Positions 51,030 to 60,054 of a stretch of 64,000 nucleotides of DNA are shown in pieces. The stretch is from contig NZ_JARZHH010000030.1 of NCBI RefSeq assembly GCF_029946515.1, positions 62,001 to 126,000 of the forward strand, in the 5' to 3' direction. This DNA comes from Polyangium sp. 6x1 (GTDB taxonomy: Bacteria > Myxococcota_A > Polyangia > Polyangiales > Polyangiaceae). The first letter of the stretch is position 1, and the number at the start of each line of letters is the position of its first letter. Made by a program: the position numbers and the translations under genes. The notes under the pieces are model-generated. The model was not told the origin of the DNA. It ran no database searches and saw nothing but the letters and a program-made list of their open reading frames with translations.

Positions 51030-54000
51030 ATGAAATGCTCGGGATCGTTCCGGACCCTGCTCGGGGTCCTTTTCTTCGTCACGTTCCACGCCGGCTGCGG
51101 CGACGACGCCCCGCCGTCTCCACCGCCCGTGGATGCCGGCACCGACGCCGGCGGCGAATGCCCGCCCTCGCAGCACCCCGACGGGCTCGGCGGCTGCACC
51201 TCCGATCCATGCACGCCGAACCCCTGCACGGAGCCTCATCGCACCGAATGCAAAGAGGAAAACGGCGCGGCCACGTGCTCGTGTGATCCGGGCCATCACG
51301 ACGAGGCCGGCGCGTGCGTCCCCGATACCACCTGCACGCCCACCACGTGCGGCGGACATGGGTCCTGCGACGCATCGAGCGGCGCGCCCGTCTGCACTTG
51401 CGATCCCGGCTTCGCGGGCGATTTCTGCGAGGGCTGCGACACGGCAGGAGGCTACATCCCCGACGGCCAGGGCGGCTGCACGAATACCCCTTGCGAGCCG
51501 AACCCTTGCTCCTCGGACAAACCCGCGTGCTCGGTGGAAGGCGGCATGATCGTGTGCGGCTGCGCCGCCGGGACGCACGACGAGAACGGGTTCTGCGTGC
51601 CCGACGCGACGTGCATGCCCACGACCTGCGGCGGACACGGCACGTGTATCGACGCGGGCAGCGGCAACCTGAGCTGCGCCTGTGACCCGGGCTGGGCTCC
51701 GCCGAATTGCGGGACGTGCGACGACGCGATGGGGTACCACCCCGACGGCGAAGGCGGCTGCACGCAAGATCCTTGCTTGCCGAACCCCTGCAAGACCCCG
51801 AACCAGACCGTCTGCAGCGCGCCGAGCGGAATGCCGGAGTGCGGCTGCGACGCCGGGTATCACGACGAGGGCGGCGCCTGCGTCGTCGACGAGGTCTGCT
51901 CGCCCGCGAGCTGCGGCGGGCACGGCGCCTGCTCGGATGCCGGCGGTATCGTCGTTTGCTCTTGCGATCCGGGGTATGTCGGTGATTCCTGCGCGGACTG
52001 CGACGTCGACGCGGGCTATCACCCCGACGGCATGGGCGGCTGCACGCAAGACCCCTGCACGCCGAATCCGTGCGCCGATCCCCACGAGACCGTCTGCACG
52101 CCGAACGGCCCGCTCGCGGTTTGTTCGTGTGATCCCGGGTATCACGACGACGGCCAGGGCGGCTGCACCGACGATCCTTGCAAGCCGAACCCTTGCCTCG
52201 CGATGAACCAGGCCTGCAAGAACAACGGCGGCACGGCCGAGTGTTACACGCCCCCCTGCAATGACGGAAACCCCTGCACCACCGATACCGTCGTCAACGG
52301 CGCGTGCACCTACACGACGCTGCCGAACGGCGCGGCGTGCTCCACCACGCTCTGCTTGACCGGACAAACCTGCCAGGCGGGCACCTGCGCGGGCGGCACA
52401 GCCGTCACTTGCAATGACGGAAACCCCTGCACGGTGGACACGTGTCAGGCGCTCACGGGCTGCGCGAACACGGTCGACAACACGATCCTCCCCGACGACG
52501 GCATCCTTTGCACCACCGACGTCTGCCAGAACGGCGCGCCCAAGCACACCGCGACGAACGCGCTCTGCAACGACAACCTCTATTGCACGGGCACCGAGAG
52601 CTGCGCGCCCGCGAACCCGAGCGCGGACGCAAACGGCTGCATCCACACGAACGTCCCCGTGGCGCCGCCCGCGCCCGGCCCCTGCGCCTCCTACGGCGCG
52701 TGCAGCGAGGCCACGCAGAGCTTCCCGCTGATCCCGAAGTCCGTGGGCAGCGCTTGCAATGACGGCATCCCCTGCACGCAGGGCGACACCTGCGACGCGG
52801 CCGGCCTCTGCAAGGGCGCGCCGACCGCCGGTTGCGCGGGGAACCTCGATTGCACGACGACCACGCCGATGCCCGCCGGCATCGACGTCCCGCTCGGCAC
52901 CGTCTCCGGCACGATCACGCTCGCGGGACAGCCGATCCCCGCGATGAGCTACTATGCCGGCGCCACGTTTTACCTGAAAGCGCGGGACACGGGCGCGCAG
53001 CATACCGTGGCGTCCTTCAACTACAGCGGCAGCGGCTACATGCTCAATGGCCCCACCTGGACCGCGCGCCTCCTGCCGGGCGTCTACGACCTCTGGTACC
53101 GCAAGAACTGGGACAGCCAGTACGACACGGTCACCGCGACGAGCGCCGACGATCCCAATCCGAATGGCATGCGGATCCTCCAGACGAACCTCGTCCTCGG
53201 CGCCGGTGCGAACACACTGAACATCAACGTCCCGAGGTCCACGGTCTCGGGCACGATCACGCTCGGCGGACAGCCGCTCCCGACGACGAGTTATTACGCC
53301 GGCGCCACGTTCTACCTCAAAGCGAAGGACACCGGCGCGCTCCACACTGTCGCCTCCTTCAACTACAGCGGCAGCGGCTACATGCTCAATGGCCCCACCT
53401 GGACCGCGAGCCTCCTGCCTGGCGATTACGAGCTCTGGTACCGGAAGAACTGGGATTCCCAATACGACACGGTCACCGCGACCAGCGACGGCGATCCCAA
53501 TCCCAATGGCATGCGGATCCTGAGCAAGAACGTCACGATCGCGCCTGGAGCGAACACGCTGAACATCGACGTCCCGAGGTCCACGGTCTCGGGCACCATC
53601 ACGCTCGGCGGTCAGCCGCTCCCGACGACGAGTTATTACGCCGGCGCCACGTTCTACCTCAAAGCGAAGGACACCGGCGCGCTCCATTCCGTCGCCTACT
53701 ACAACTACAGCGGCAGCGGCTACATGCTCAATGGCCCCACCTGGACCGCGAGCCTCCTGCCCGGTGAATACGAGCTCTGGTATCGCAAGAACTGGGACAG
53801 CCAGTACGACACGGTCACCGCGACCAGCGACGGCGATCCCAATCCAAATGGCATGCGGATCCTGAGCAAGAGCGTGACGATCGCCCCCGGAGCGAACACG
53901 CTGAACATCGACGTCCCGAGGGCCACGGTCTCGGGCACCATCACGCTCGGCGGACAGCCGCTCCCCGCAATGAGCTATTACGCCGGCGGCACGTTCTACC

Positions 54001-54914
54001 TCAAGGCCAAGGACACCGGCGCGCTCCACTCCGTCGCCTACTACAACTACAGCGGCAGCGGCTACATGCTCAATGGCCCCACCTGGACCGCGAGCCTCCT
54101 GCCCGGTGATTACGAGCTCTGGTACCGGAAGAACTGGGATTCCCAGTACAACACCGTCACCGCCACCAGCGTCGGCGATCCCAATCCGAACGGCATGCGT
54201 CGTTTGAGCGAAAGCGTCACCATCACGCCCGGGGCCAACACGCTGAACATCAACGTCCCGACGGCCACGATCTCGGGCACGATCACCCTCGCGGGACAGC
54301 CGCTCCCCGCGATGAGCTACTACGCCGGCGGCACGTTCTACCTCAAATCGAAGGATACCAGCGCGTTCCACTCCGTCGCCTACTTCAACTACAGCGGCAG
54401 CGGCTACATGCTCAACGGCCCCACCTGGACCGCGAGCCTGCTGCCCGGTGATTACGAGCTCTGGTACCGCAAGAACTGGGATTCCCAGTACAACACCGTC
54501 ACCGCCACCAGCGTCGGTGATCCCAACCCGAACGGCATGCGGATCCTCGACCTCGACGTCACGGTCACGCCCGGGAGCAATACCCTGAACATCGACGTGC
54601 CCATGACCACGATCTCGGCCCCGATCACGCTCGCCGGGCAGCCGATCCCGCCGATGAGTTATTACGCCGGCGCCACGTTCTACTTCCGCGCCGTCGATAC
54701 GGGCGCCCTGCACTCCATCGCGTACTTCAATTACAGCGGCAGCGGGTACATGCTCAATGGCCCCACCTGGACCGCGAGCCTCCTCCCCGGCGTCTACGAT
54801 CTGCTTTATCGAAAAAACTGGGATAGCCAGTACGACACGGTCACCGCGACGAGCACCGACGATCCCAATCCGAACGGCTTCCGCAGGCTCGGCGCGTGCC
54901 TCGCCGTGCCCTGA
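51030..54914 (+). CDS. Giant lipoprotein: EGF-like repeats plus six 114-aa repeats
   Basis: The 1294-residue protein has a lipoprotein signal (FHAGC). An N-terminal half follows (about 45-400) of Cys-rich EGF-like modules (GYHPDGEGGCTQDPC; ASCGGHGACSDAGG). A second Cys-rich zone (about 400-610, CNDGNPCTVDTCQ) resembles repeats of other myxobacterial surface proteins. Then come six near-identical 114-residue beta repeats (620-1290), each with SGTITLGGQPLP, FNYSGSGYMLNGPTWTA and WYRKNWDSQYDTVTATS. The repeats resemble carboxypeptidase-regulatory-like or Cna-B-like sandwiches. It is probably a long surface adhesin. Confidence 0.9.
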   Translation: MKCSGSFRTLLGVLFFVTFHAGCGDDAPPSPPPVDAGTDAGGECPPSQHPDGLGGCTSDPCTPNPCTEPHRTECKEENGAATCSCDPGHHDEAGACVPDTTCTPTTCGGHGSCDASSGAPVCTCDPGFAGDFCEGCDTAGGYIPDGQGGCTNTPCEPNPCSSDKPACSVEGGMIVCGCAAGTHDENGFCVPDATCMPTTCGGHGTCIDAGSGNLSCACDPGWAPPNCGTCDDAMGYHPDGEGGCTQDPCLPNPCKTPNQTVCSAPSGMPECGCDAGYHDEGGACVVDEVCSPASCGGHGACSDAGGIVVCSCDPGYVGDSCADCDVDAGYHPDGMGGCTQDPCTPNPCADPHETVCTPNGPLAVCSCDPGYHDDGQGGCTDDPCKPNPCLAMNQACKNNGGTAECYTPPCNDGNPCTTDTVVNGACTYTTLPNGAACSTTLCLTGQTCQAGTCAGGTAVTCNDGNPCTVDTCQALTGCANTVDNTILPDDGILCTTDVCQNGAPKHTATNALCNDNLYCTGTESCAPANPSADANGCIHTNVPVAPPAPGPCASYGACSEATQSFPLIPKSVGSACNDGIPCTQGDTCDAAGLCKGAPTAGCAGNLDCTTTTPMPAGIDVPLGTVSGTITLAGQPIPAMSYYAGATFYLKARDTGAQHTVASFNYSGSGYMLNGPTWTARLLPGVYDLWYRKNWDSQYDTVTATSADDPNPNGMRILQTNLVLGAGANTLNINVPRSTVSGTITLGGQPLPTTSYYAGATFYLKAKDTGALHTVASFNYSGSGYMLNGPTWTASLLPGDYELWYRKNWDSQYDTVTATSDGDPNPNGMRILSKNVTIAPGANTLNIDVPRSTVSGTITLGGQPLPTTSYYAGATFYLKAKDTGALHSVAYYNYSGSGYMLNGPTWTASLLPGEYELWYRKNWDSQYDTVTATSDGDPNPNGMRILSKSVTIAPGANTLNIDVPRATVSGTITLGGQPLPAMSYYAGGTFYLKAKDTGALHSVAYYNYSGSGYMLNGPTWTASLLPGDYELWYRKNWDSQYNTVTATSVGDPNPNGMRRLSESVTITPGANTLNINVPTATISGTITLAGQPLPAMSYYAGGTFYLKSKDTSAFHSVAYFNYSGSGYMLNGPTWTASLLPGDYELWYRKNWDSQYNTVTATSVGDPNPNGMRILDLDVTVTPGSNTLNIDVPMTTISAPITLAGQPIPPMSYYAGATFYFRAVDTGALHSIAYFNYSGSGYMLNGPTWTASLLPGVYDLLYRKNWDSQYDTVTATSTDDPNPNGFRRLGACLAVP
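52889..54912 (+). repeat. Six exact-period 342-bp coding repeats
   Basis: The phrase (G/A)TCTCGG of the TVSG/TISG strand recurs at 52902, 53244, 53586, 53928, 54270 and 54612, each exactly 342 nt apart. Middle copies are nearly identical at the DNA level, while the first and last are more diverged, the usual mark of unequal crossing-over or gene conversion. Confidence 0.95.
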
Positions 54915-54980
54915 ACCTCCCAGCGACGCCCGCCCGCTCCCGCGGTTGACCGCGCCCCGGGGCTAGGATATCCCCGCGCG

Positions 54981-55745
54981 ATGCGAACGCGCTCGGCCCT
55001 CGTCCTCGCCCCGTTTCTCTTCCTCGTCGTCGCCTGCGGCGGCGGGGCCGCCCAGGAACCCAAGACGTCCGCCGACGCAAACGCGAGCACGAGCGGGGGC
55101 GACGGCAAGCCCAAGCCGCCCGAGTGCGAGGCCGTCGGCAAGCACCTCGTCGCCCTCCAGGATCGGCCGAAAGGCAAGGGCCCGGCCGACGAAATGCGCT
55201 CGCTCACGGGCGCGTTCCTCCGCCTCGCCGACTCCCTCAAAAAGGAGCCCATCGAGACGCCCGACTTCAAGGCGGCCGTCACCGAGCTCGCCGACGAGGC
55301 CGAGAGCTTCGGCAACCAGCTCAAGTCGATGGGCCCGATCGTCGGCGAGATGGAGCAGATCAAAGAACAGCTCAGCGCGTGGGAAAAGAAGGTCACATCC
55401 ACGGCGAACGCGTTCGACACGACGTGCAACAACGGGCCGAAGGCCGAGTGCGAGGCCCTCGGCGTCGAGCTGCAGAAGGTCCCCCGCATGGAGGGCGAGA
55501 AGTTCGCCGAGCACGCGGCCGCGATCGAGAAGTTCATCGCGGCGATGGAGAAGCTCCAGGTGAAGGACGCGAAGGTGAAGTCGAGCCTGAGCGCGATGCT
55601 CGGCGCGCTCAAGGAGGGCGTGCCGCCCATGCGTCGGTTCGCGACCCTGCTCGCCGAGTCGAAGAAGGTCGACCCCGCGGGCGACGCGTTCAAGGCCAAG
55701 GTGAACCGCGTCGCGGAGATGTGCGGCGTGAATCCGGAGGCGTGA
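54981..55745 (+). CDS. Lipoprotein, helical, unknown
   Basis: The 254-residue lipoprotein (LFLVVAC) has a short Gly/Ser linker and a helical domain with heptad character (EMEQIKEQLSAWEKKVTSTA; KFIAAMEKLQVKDAKVKSSL). It has no recognised motif; two Cys pairs may form disulfides. Similar lipoproteins are common in Polyangiales. Confidence 0.75.
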   Translation: MRTRSALVLAPFLFLVVACGGGAAQEPKTSADANASTSGGDGKPKPPECEAVGKHLVALQDRPKGKGPADEMRSLTGAFLRLADSLKKEPIETPDFKAAVTELADEAESFGNQLKSMGPIVGEMEQIKEQLSAWEKKVTSTANAFDTTCNNGPKAECEALGVELQKVPRMEGEKFAEHAAAIEKFIAAMEKLQVKDAKVKSSLSAMLGALKEGVPPMRRFATLLAESKKVDPAGDAFKAKVNRVAEMCGVNPEA

Positions 55746-55773
55746 GCCCCCCGAAGCTCGCCATCGCTCTTCG

Positions 55774-56982
55774 ATGTCCGCGCCCGCCCAAGCCCTCGGC
55801 GCGCCCGCGAAACCCTCCGGGCTCCGCGCCTTCTTCGCCCTCGATCTCCTCGACAACCGTTACCCCGCGCTGCACGGCCTGCGCGTCCTCGCGATCGTCA
55901 GCGTCGTCCAGTACCACGTCACGTGGATCTTCTGGGGCGAGCAGGGCATCCCGCTCGATCGCGACTTCGTCGACCGATCCCTCTCGATCTTCTTCGGGAT
56001 GGATCTCTTCTTCCTCCTGAGCGGCTTCCTCATCGGCTCGATCCTGCTCCGCTCGCTCCAGAAGAACGGCACGCAGGACCTGCGCCGCTTCTACCTGCGC
56101 CGCGTCCTTCGCACGTTCCCCTCGTACTACGTGGTGCTCACGATCCTCGCGCTCGCGCTCCCGCTCACGGCGACGCAGCGCGCGCACCTGCCCTACGAGT
56201 ACACGTACCTCACGAACTTCGTCTCCCTGCACCGCCCCGACATCATCATGTTCTGGGGCTGGTCGCTCTCGCTCGAAGAGCAGTTCTACCTGACGGTCCC
56301 GATCCTCTTTTTCGTGCTCCACCGCTTACGCAGCGAGCGCGCGCGCTTCGGCCTCCTCGGCGCGCTCTTCTTCGCGGCGCTCGTCGTGCGGCTCGTCATC
56401 TACTTCCGCTACCGCCCGTGGAACGATTTCATCCTCTACGGCGCGCTCTACTTCCGCACGCACACGCGCTTCGACACGCTCGTCGCGGGGATCCTCCTCG
56501 CCTTCATGCACCAGCGCCACGGCGAGGCCCTGGGGCGCTTCCTCGCGCGGCCGCTGCATCGCGCGCTCCTCGCGATCCCGGCGCTCACGTGCCTCTGGCT
56601 CCTCTTGAACCCCGCGATGTTCGGCGAGGAGCACGTCCAGCTCGTGCACGTCTTCGCCTGGGGCACCGTGACGAGCCTCATGTACCTCTGCGCCCTGCCG
56701 CTCCTGCTCCACGGCGACGGCTTCCTCCACCGTGGCCTCTCGGCGCCCTTCTTCCGCCGCGCCGCGACGCTCGGCTACGGCGTCTACCTCGTGCACATCC
56801 CGATCATCGATCACGTCGTCTTGCCCGCCGCGAAGGCCCTCCACGCGAAGGGCGTCTCGCTCCTCCTCGTCTGGCCCGCGTCGCTCGCGGCGACGATGCT
56901 GATCTCGTTCGTGATCGGCTACCTGATGCACGTGCTCATCGAAAAGCCTTCGCTCCGGCTTCGTGAGCGGTTCGCCGGTTAG
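55774..56982 (+). CDS. Acyltransferase 3 family membrane protein
   Basis: The 402-residue protein has about ten membrane helices. The active-site region LHGLRVLAIVSVVQYHVTWI has the His and Arg of the acyltransferase-3 family, with DLFFLLSGFLIG and FYLRRVLRTFPSYYV following. These enzymes O-acetylate or acylate surface sugars, antibiotics or lipids in the inner membrane. It ends in a 4-nt overlap with the convergent gene. Confidence 0.92.
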   Translation: MSAPAQALGAPAKPSGLRAFFALDLLDNRYPALHGLRVLAIVSVVQYHVTWIFWGEQGIPLDRDFVDRSLSIFFGMDLFFLLSGFLIGSILLRSLQKNGTQDLRRFYLRRVLRTFPSYYVVLTILALALPLTATQRAHLPYEYTYLTNFVSLHRPDIIMFWGWSLSLEEQFYLTVPILFFVLHRLRSERARFGLLGALFFAALVVRLVIYFRYRPWNDFILYGALYFRTHTRFDTLVAGILLAFMHQRHGEALGRFLARPLHRALLAIPALTCLWLLLNPAMFGEEHVQLVHVFAWGTVTSLMYLCALPLLLHGDGFLHRGLSAPFFRRAATLGYGVYLVHIPIIDHVVLPAAKALHAKGVSLLLVWPASLAATMLISFVIGYLMHVLIEKPSLRLRERFAG

Positions 56983-58796
56983 GGATCAAAAGGTTTTCCG
57001 AACCCGCGCGGCGGCAGCTCGGCGAAGGAAAAACCCCCCCGGCTCTCGGTGATCCACGTGAGCGAGGGCGCATCGAGATCACGATCGAGCTCGAAGCGCG
57101 CCGCTCGCGGGCCGTGCGGGCCGACGTCGAGGACCGTCACGCGGATGCCCGGCACCTGGAAGACCTCGCCCGGCGCGATCGGGGCGTCTTGGCTGCGGAA
57201 GAGCGCGCCCGAGCCCATCGGAAACAGGCTGTGCTCCGGGGGCACGCGGACCTCGAGCGTGCGCGCGTCGCGCCGCAACACGAGCGCGTGACCCGTCTGC
57301 GCGAGGATCCGCCAGCGCGCGGGCAAACGGCCGTGATCGTCGAGCGCGAACGGGAGGAAAAACGCGCTCGCCATGCAGCGGATCACGACCACCTGGGCGT
57401 CCTCCGGCGTCTCGATCTCCCCGCGCAGCTCGGCCGAGTGTTTCGTGAAATCGTCCGCGGATCTCTGCTGCCTCCGCCCGAGGAGCCACGCCGTTCCGGG
57501 CCCGTGCACGAGGTGCGCGAAGCCGAGCGCCACCGCGGCGAGCCCCGTGAGCTGCACGGCCGCGCTCCTCGGCCGACGCGCATCCTCATCGCTCGCCGCG
57601 GAGAACCACGCGTATTCGAGCAGCATGCCGACCGCCGGCGCTATGCCGAGCAAGCTCGCGCCGAGCACGCGCGGCGAGGGCACCACCGGCAACACCGGCA
57701 CGAGCGCGAACACCGAGCCGAGGAGGAGCCACGCAACAAGCGGGCGGCGCGCCTCGTCCTGCGCCGCGTACGCGCGCCGCAGCGGCACGTAGAGCAAGGC
57801 GGCCGTACCGATCGCGAGGAGCACGGGCAGCACGATCGACGTAGTGTTGGGGAGCAGCAACTCGTCGTCGAGCGCGAGCCATCCATCCGCGAGGAGCGTG
57901 AAGAACCGGCGCGGCACGGCGCGCAAGAACGAGCCCGTCTCGTGAAACGGATCCGTATAAAAGCCCGATCCGAACGAGCCATATCCGCCCCGATGCCGCG
58001 CGTAGAGGTACGCGGCCGTGGGCAAGACGAACGTCGAGACGAACCCGACGCGCCGGAGCAGGCTCTCGCGTTTGCCCACGATCTCCAGGGCGAGCACGTA
58101 GCCGCCGAAGCACACGGCGTACTCGCCGGAGAGCAGCGCGAGCGTGAAGAGCAGCGTCGCGAGCGCGGCGTCGCGTGGCCTTCGTTCCTCGCGGAAGCGC
58201 GCGTGCGCGACGAGGGCCGCGATCCCGAACGTGAGCGAGAGCAGCGCCTCGCGGTTGGCGAGCCAGGCGAGGGGAATCGCGTGGGCGGGCGCGAGCGCGA
58301 ACACGGCCGTCGCGATCGCCGCGGCCCGCGCCGAGAGCGCGCGCCGGAAGATGACGCGCGCGCCGAGCACCATCGCCGCCCACCAGGCGAACGAGTGCAG
58401 GTGCATGAGGAGCGGCGTGCCGCGGAATGCTTGGTGCTCAAAATACCGGAGCGCGCTTGCGAGCGGGCGGAAGAAGCGGATCTGGAGCTCGGGGTGCGAC
58501 CACCACGGGAGCATGCCGCGCTCGATGAGGGCCGAGCGATCGGCGTCGTTGATGAAGTCGTACAGGTCGAACGGGCCGCGCTTGCCGGGGAACGTCCCCT
58601 CGACCATCGACGCCTGGAGGTAATCGTCGAGCAGGAAGGGCGTGCGGATCGCCGGCAGGTAGACGATGACGCCGAGCAGCAAAATGAGCGCGAGGCCGAT
58701 CCAGGCGCGGCGCCGTTGCGTCACTTCTGACAACGCTGCAATTGTCGCGCGCGGTTGCGGCGGGCGGGAAGAGCGAGGGGCCGCGTCGTTCGTCAT
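56979..58796 (-). CDS. GT-C-like polytopic membrane protein
   Basis: The 605-residue protein has an opening helix, then an extracytoplasmic acidic loop TPFLLDDYLQASMVEG. About ten further helices and a C-terminal soluble beta domain (about 480-605) follow. An acidic pair in loop 1 is the hallmark of GT-C glycosyltransferases (PMT/ArnT-like) using polyprenyl-phosphate sugars. It is probably involved in protein or lipid glycosylation. It starts at ATG 58796; a TTG 9 nt earlier is possible. Confidence 0.72.
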   Translation of the reverse strand: MTNDAAPRSSRPPQPRATIAALSEVTQRRRAWIGLALILLLGVIVYLPAIRTPFLLDDYLQASMVEGTFPGKRGPFDLYDFINDADRSALIERGMLPWWSHPELQIRFFRPLASALRYFEHQAFRGTPLLMHLHSFAWWAAMVLGARVIFRRALSARAAAIATAVFALAPAHAIPLAWLANREALLSLTFGIAALVAHARFREERRPRDAALATLLFTLALLSGEYAVCFGGYVLALEIVGKRESLLRRVGFVSTFVLPTAAYLYARHRGGYGSFGSGFYTDPFHETGSFLRAVPRRFFTLLADGWLALDDELLLPNTTSIVLPVLLAIGTAALLYVPLRRAYAAQDEARRPLVAWLLLGSVFALVPVLPVVPSPRVLGASLLGIAPAVGMLLEYAWFSAASDEDARRPRSAAVQLTGLAAVALGFAHLVHGPGTAWLLGRRQQRSADDFTKHSAELRGEIETPEDAQVVVIRCMASAFFLPFALDDHGRLPARWRILAQTGHALVLRRDARTLEVRVPPEHSLFPMGSGALFRSQDAPIAPGEVFQVPGIRVTVLDVGPHGPRAARFELDRDLDAPSLTWITESRGGFSFAELPPRGFGKPFDP

Positions 58797-58856
58797 TGTC
58801 GACAAGGAGGGAGTTGTAGAGGGCGCGGCATTCGGGTACCCTCAAACCACAAACTC

Positions 58857-59246
58857 GTGAAATACACTAGCGTCACCTGGTTGGTCCTTGGTCTCTTCGC
58901 GGCGGGCTTCAGCGCCTGCGCCACGTCCGAGCGACCGGAGTTCGGCAACCAGCCTTCCGGCGGAGGCGAAGGCGGCGAAGGCGGTGACTTCGGAACCGGC
59001 GGCGCCGGCGGCGAAGGCGGCGCCGGCGGGGCGGGGAGCACGGCGTCGAGCTCCAGCAGCAGCACCGGCGGCGAGCCGGTCTGCGCGACGCAGTGCGCCG
59101 CCGACGCGGACTGCCAGAATACGTGTCCCGCGGCCCCGCAAGGCGGCGCCAACTGCTGCGACGCCCCGACCAAGTCCTGCTACATCTTCGGCGCGTCCTC
59201 CTGCCCGACGGGGCAGGGCGGCAGCGGCGGCACGCCAATGTATTGA
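58857..59246 (+). CDS. Small Gly/Ser-rich lipoprotein
   Basis: The 129-residue lipoprotein (AAGFSAC) has a long GGEGGEGGDFGTGGAGGEGG linker and a C-terminal Cys-rich domain with eight Cys (CATQCAADADCQNTC; NCCDAPTKSCYIFG). It starts at GTG. It resembles other Cys-rich tails in this window; function unknown. Confidence 0.72.
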   Translation: MKYTSVTWLVLGLFAAGFSACATSERPEFGNQPSGGGEGGEGGDFGTGGAGGEGGAGGAGSTASSSSSSTGGEPVCATQCAADADCQNTCPAAPQGGANCCDAPTKSCYIFGASSCPTGQGGSGGTPMY

Positions 59247-59265
59247 CGGTTCCCCGCGCACCACG

Positions 59266-60054
59266 TCAAAAACGTCGATCGACCCGGACCGCAATCGTCG
59301 GGCCGAGGCCCCATGCGGCCCCGCGGCACGGGTCGATGTCTCCATACTGACAGGGAAATCGATCGACCACCCACGCGGCGCCCACGGACGCTCCGATCGC
59401 GAGCGACCCTGGTTCGCCGTGCCCCATGATCCATTGCCGGGCGCCGAGGGTCGCATAGGCCCAGAGGTCGAGCCCATACCCGCCGTCCAGGGTGATCGCC
59501 AATCGCCGCGTCACCGGGACGTCGAGGCCGCCGGTCACGTGCGAGAGCGCGAACTGCGCCTGCCGCGTGTAATAGTTGCGGATCAGCGAATACCCGAGCT
59601 CCAAACGTAGATTCGCGCCGTCCAGGCTGCCGAGCCGCATCGCCGGCGCCACGGAGAGGCCGCTCGGACCGAAATACTGCATCCGCCCCCCGATGCCGAG
59701 ACCGACCTCGACGTAATCGGAGGAGAACGCTCCGCGCAAGCGCGCGTGCGCGATGGTGCCCGGCCCCTCGGGGACGAGGACGAACGCGAACGGGGAGAGC
59801 TCGAAGCCGACCTTGAAGGGCCGCTGGAAATAATACTCGACGGAGAGGTCCCCGATTGCGCCCCCGCCTGGCCCGATCAGGTTGAAGAAGGGGCGCACGG
59901 TGCCCTGCACGCGGACCATGTTCCGCGCGAGCGGCGGGAGCATCAGAGGCCGCCTGGCCTCGGGCGCGGCCGCTTCCTCGGCGGCCCCGGCCCGCGTCGC
60001 CCCCAGGGCGAGGGCAACCACGAGGGCAGCCGCATGTAGGTTTTTTTGCCTCAT
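59266..60054 (-). CDS. Outer-membrane beta-barrel-like protein
   Basis: The 262-residue protein has a signal peptide (GATRAGAA). Alternating amphipathic strands with aromatic girdles follow (LSVEYYFQRPFKVGFELSPF; YVEVGLGIGGRMQYFG), ending GLGPTIAVRVDRRF, consistent with an 8- to 12-strand barrel. Its ATG overlaps the stop of the phospholipase gene as ATGA, so the two form an operon. Confidence 0.82.
   Translation of the reverse strand: MRQKNLHAAALVVALALGATRAGAAEEAAAPEARRPLMLPPLARNMVRVQGTVRPFFNLIGPGGGAIGDLSVEYYFQRPFKVGFELSPFAFVLVPEGPGTIAHARLRGAFSSDYVEVGLGIGGRMQYFGPSGLSVAPAMRLGSLDGANLRLELGYSLIRNYYTRQAQFALSHVTGGLDVPVTRRLAITLDGGYGLDLWAYATLGARQWIMGHGEPGSLAIGASVGAAWVVDRFPCQYGDIDPCRGAAWGLGPTIAVRVDRRF

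Noticed and set aside
50937-54713. A 1258-codon open frame antisense to the EGF/repeat lipoprotein
   Set aside because: Its protein is a shadow of the 342-bp repeats and Cys-rich repeats, with Arg/Val/Ala-rich composition, no start signal and no family similarity. High G+C makes such frames common.
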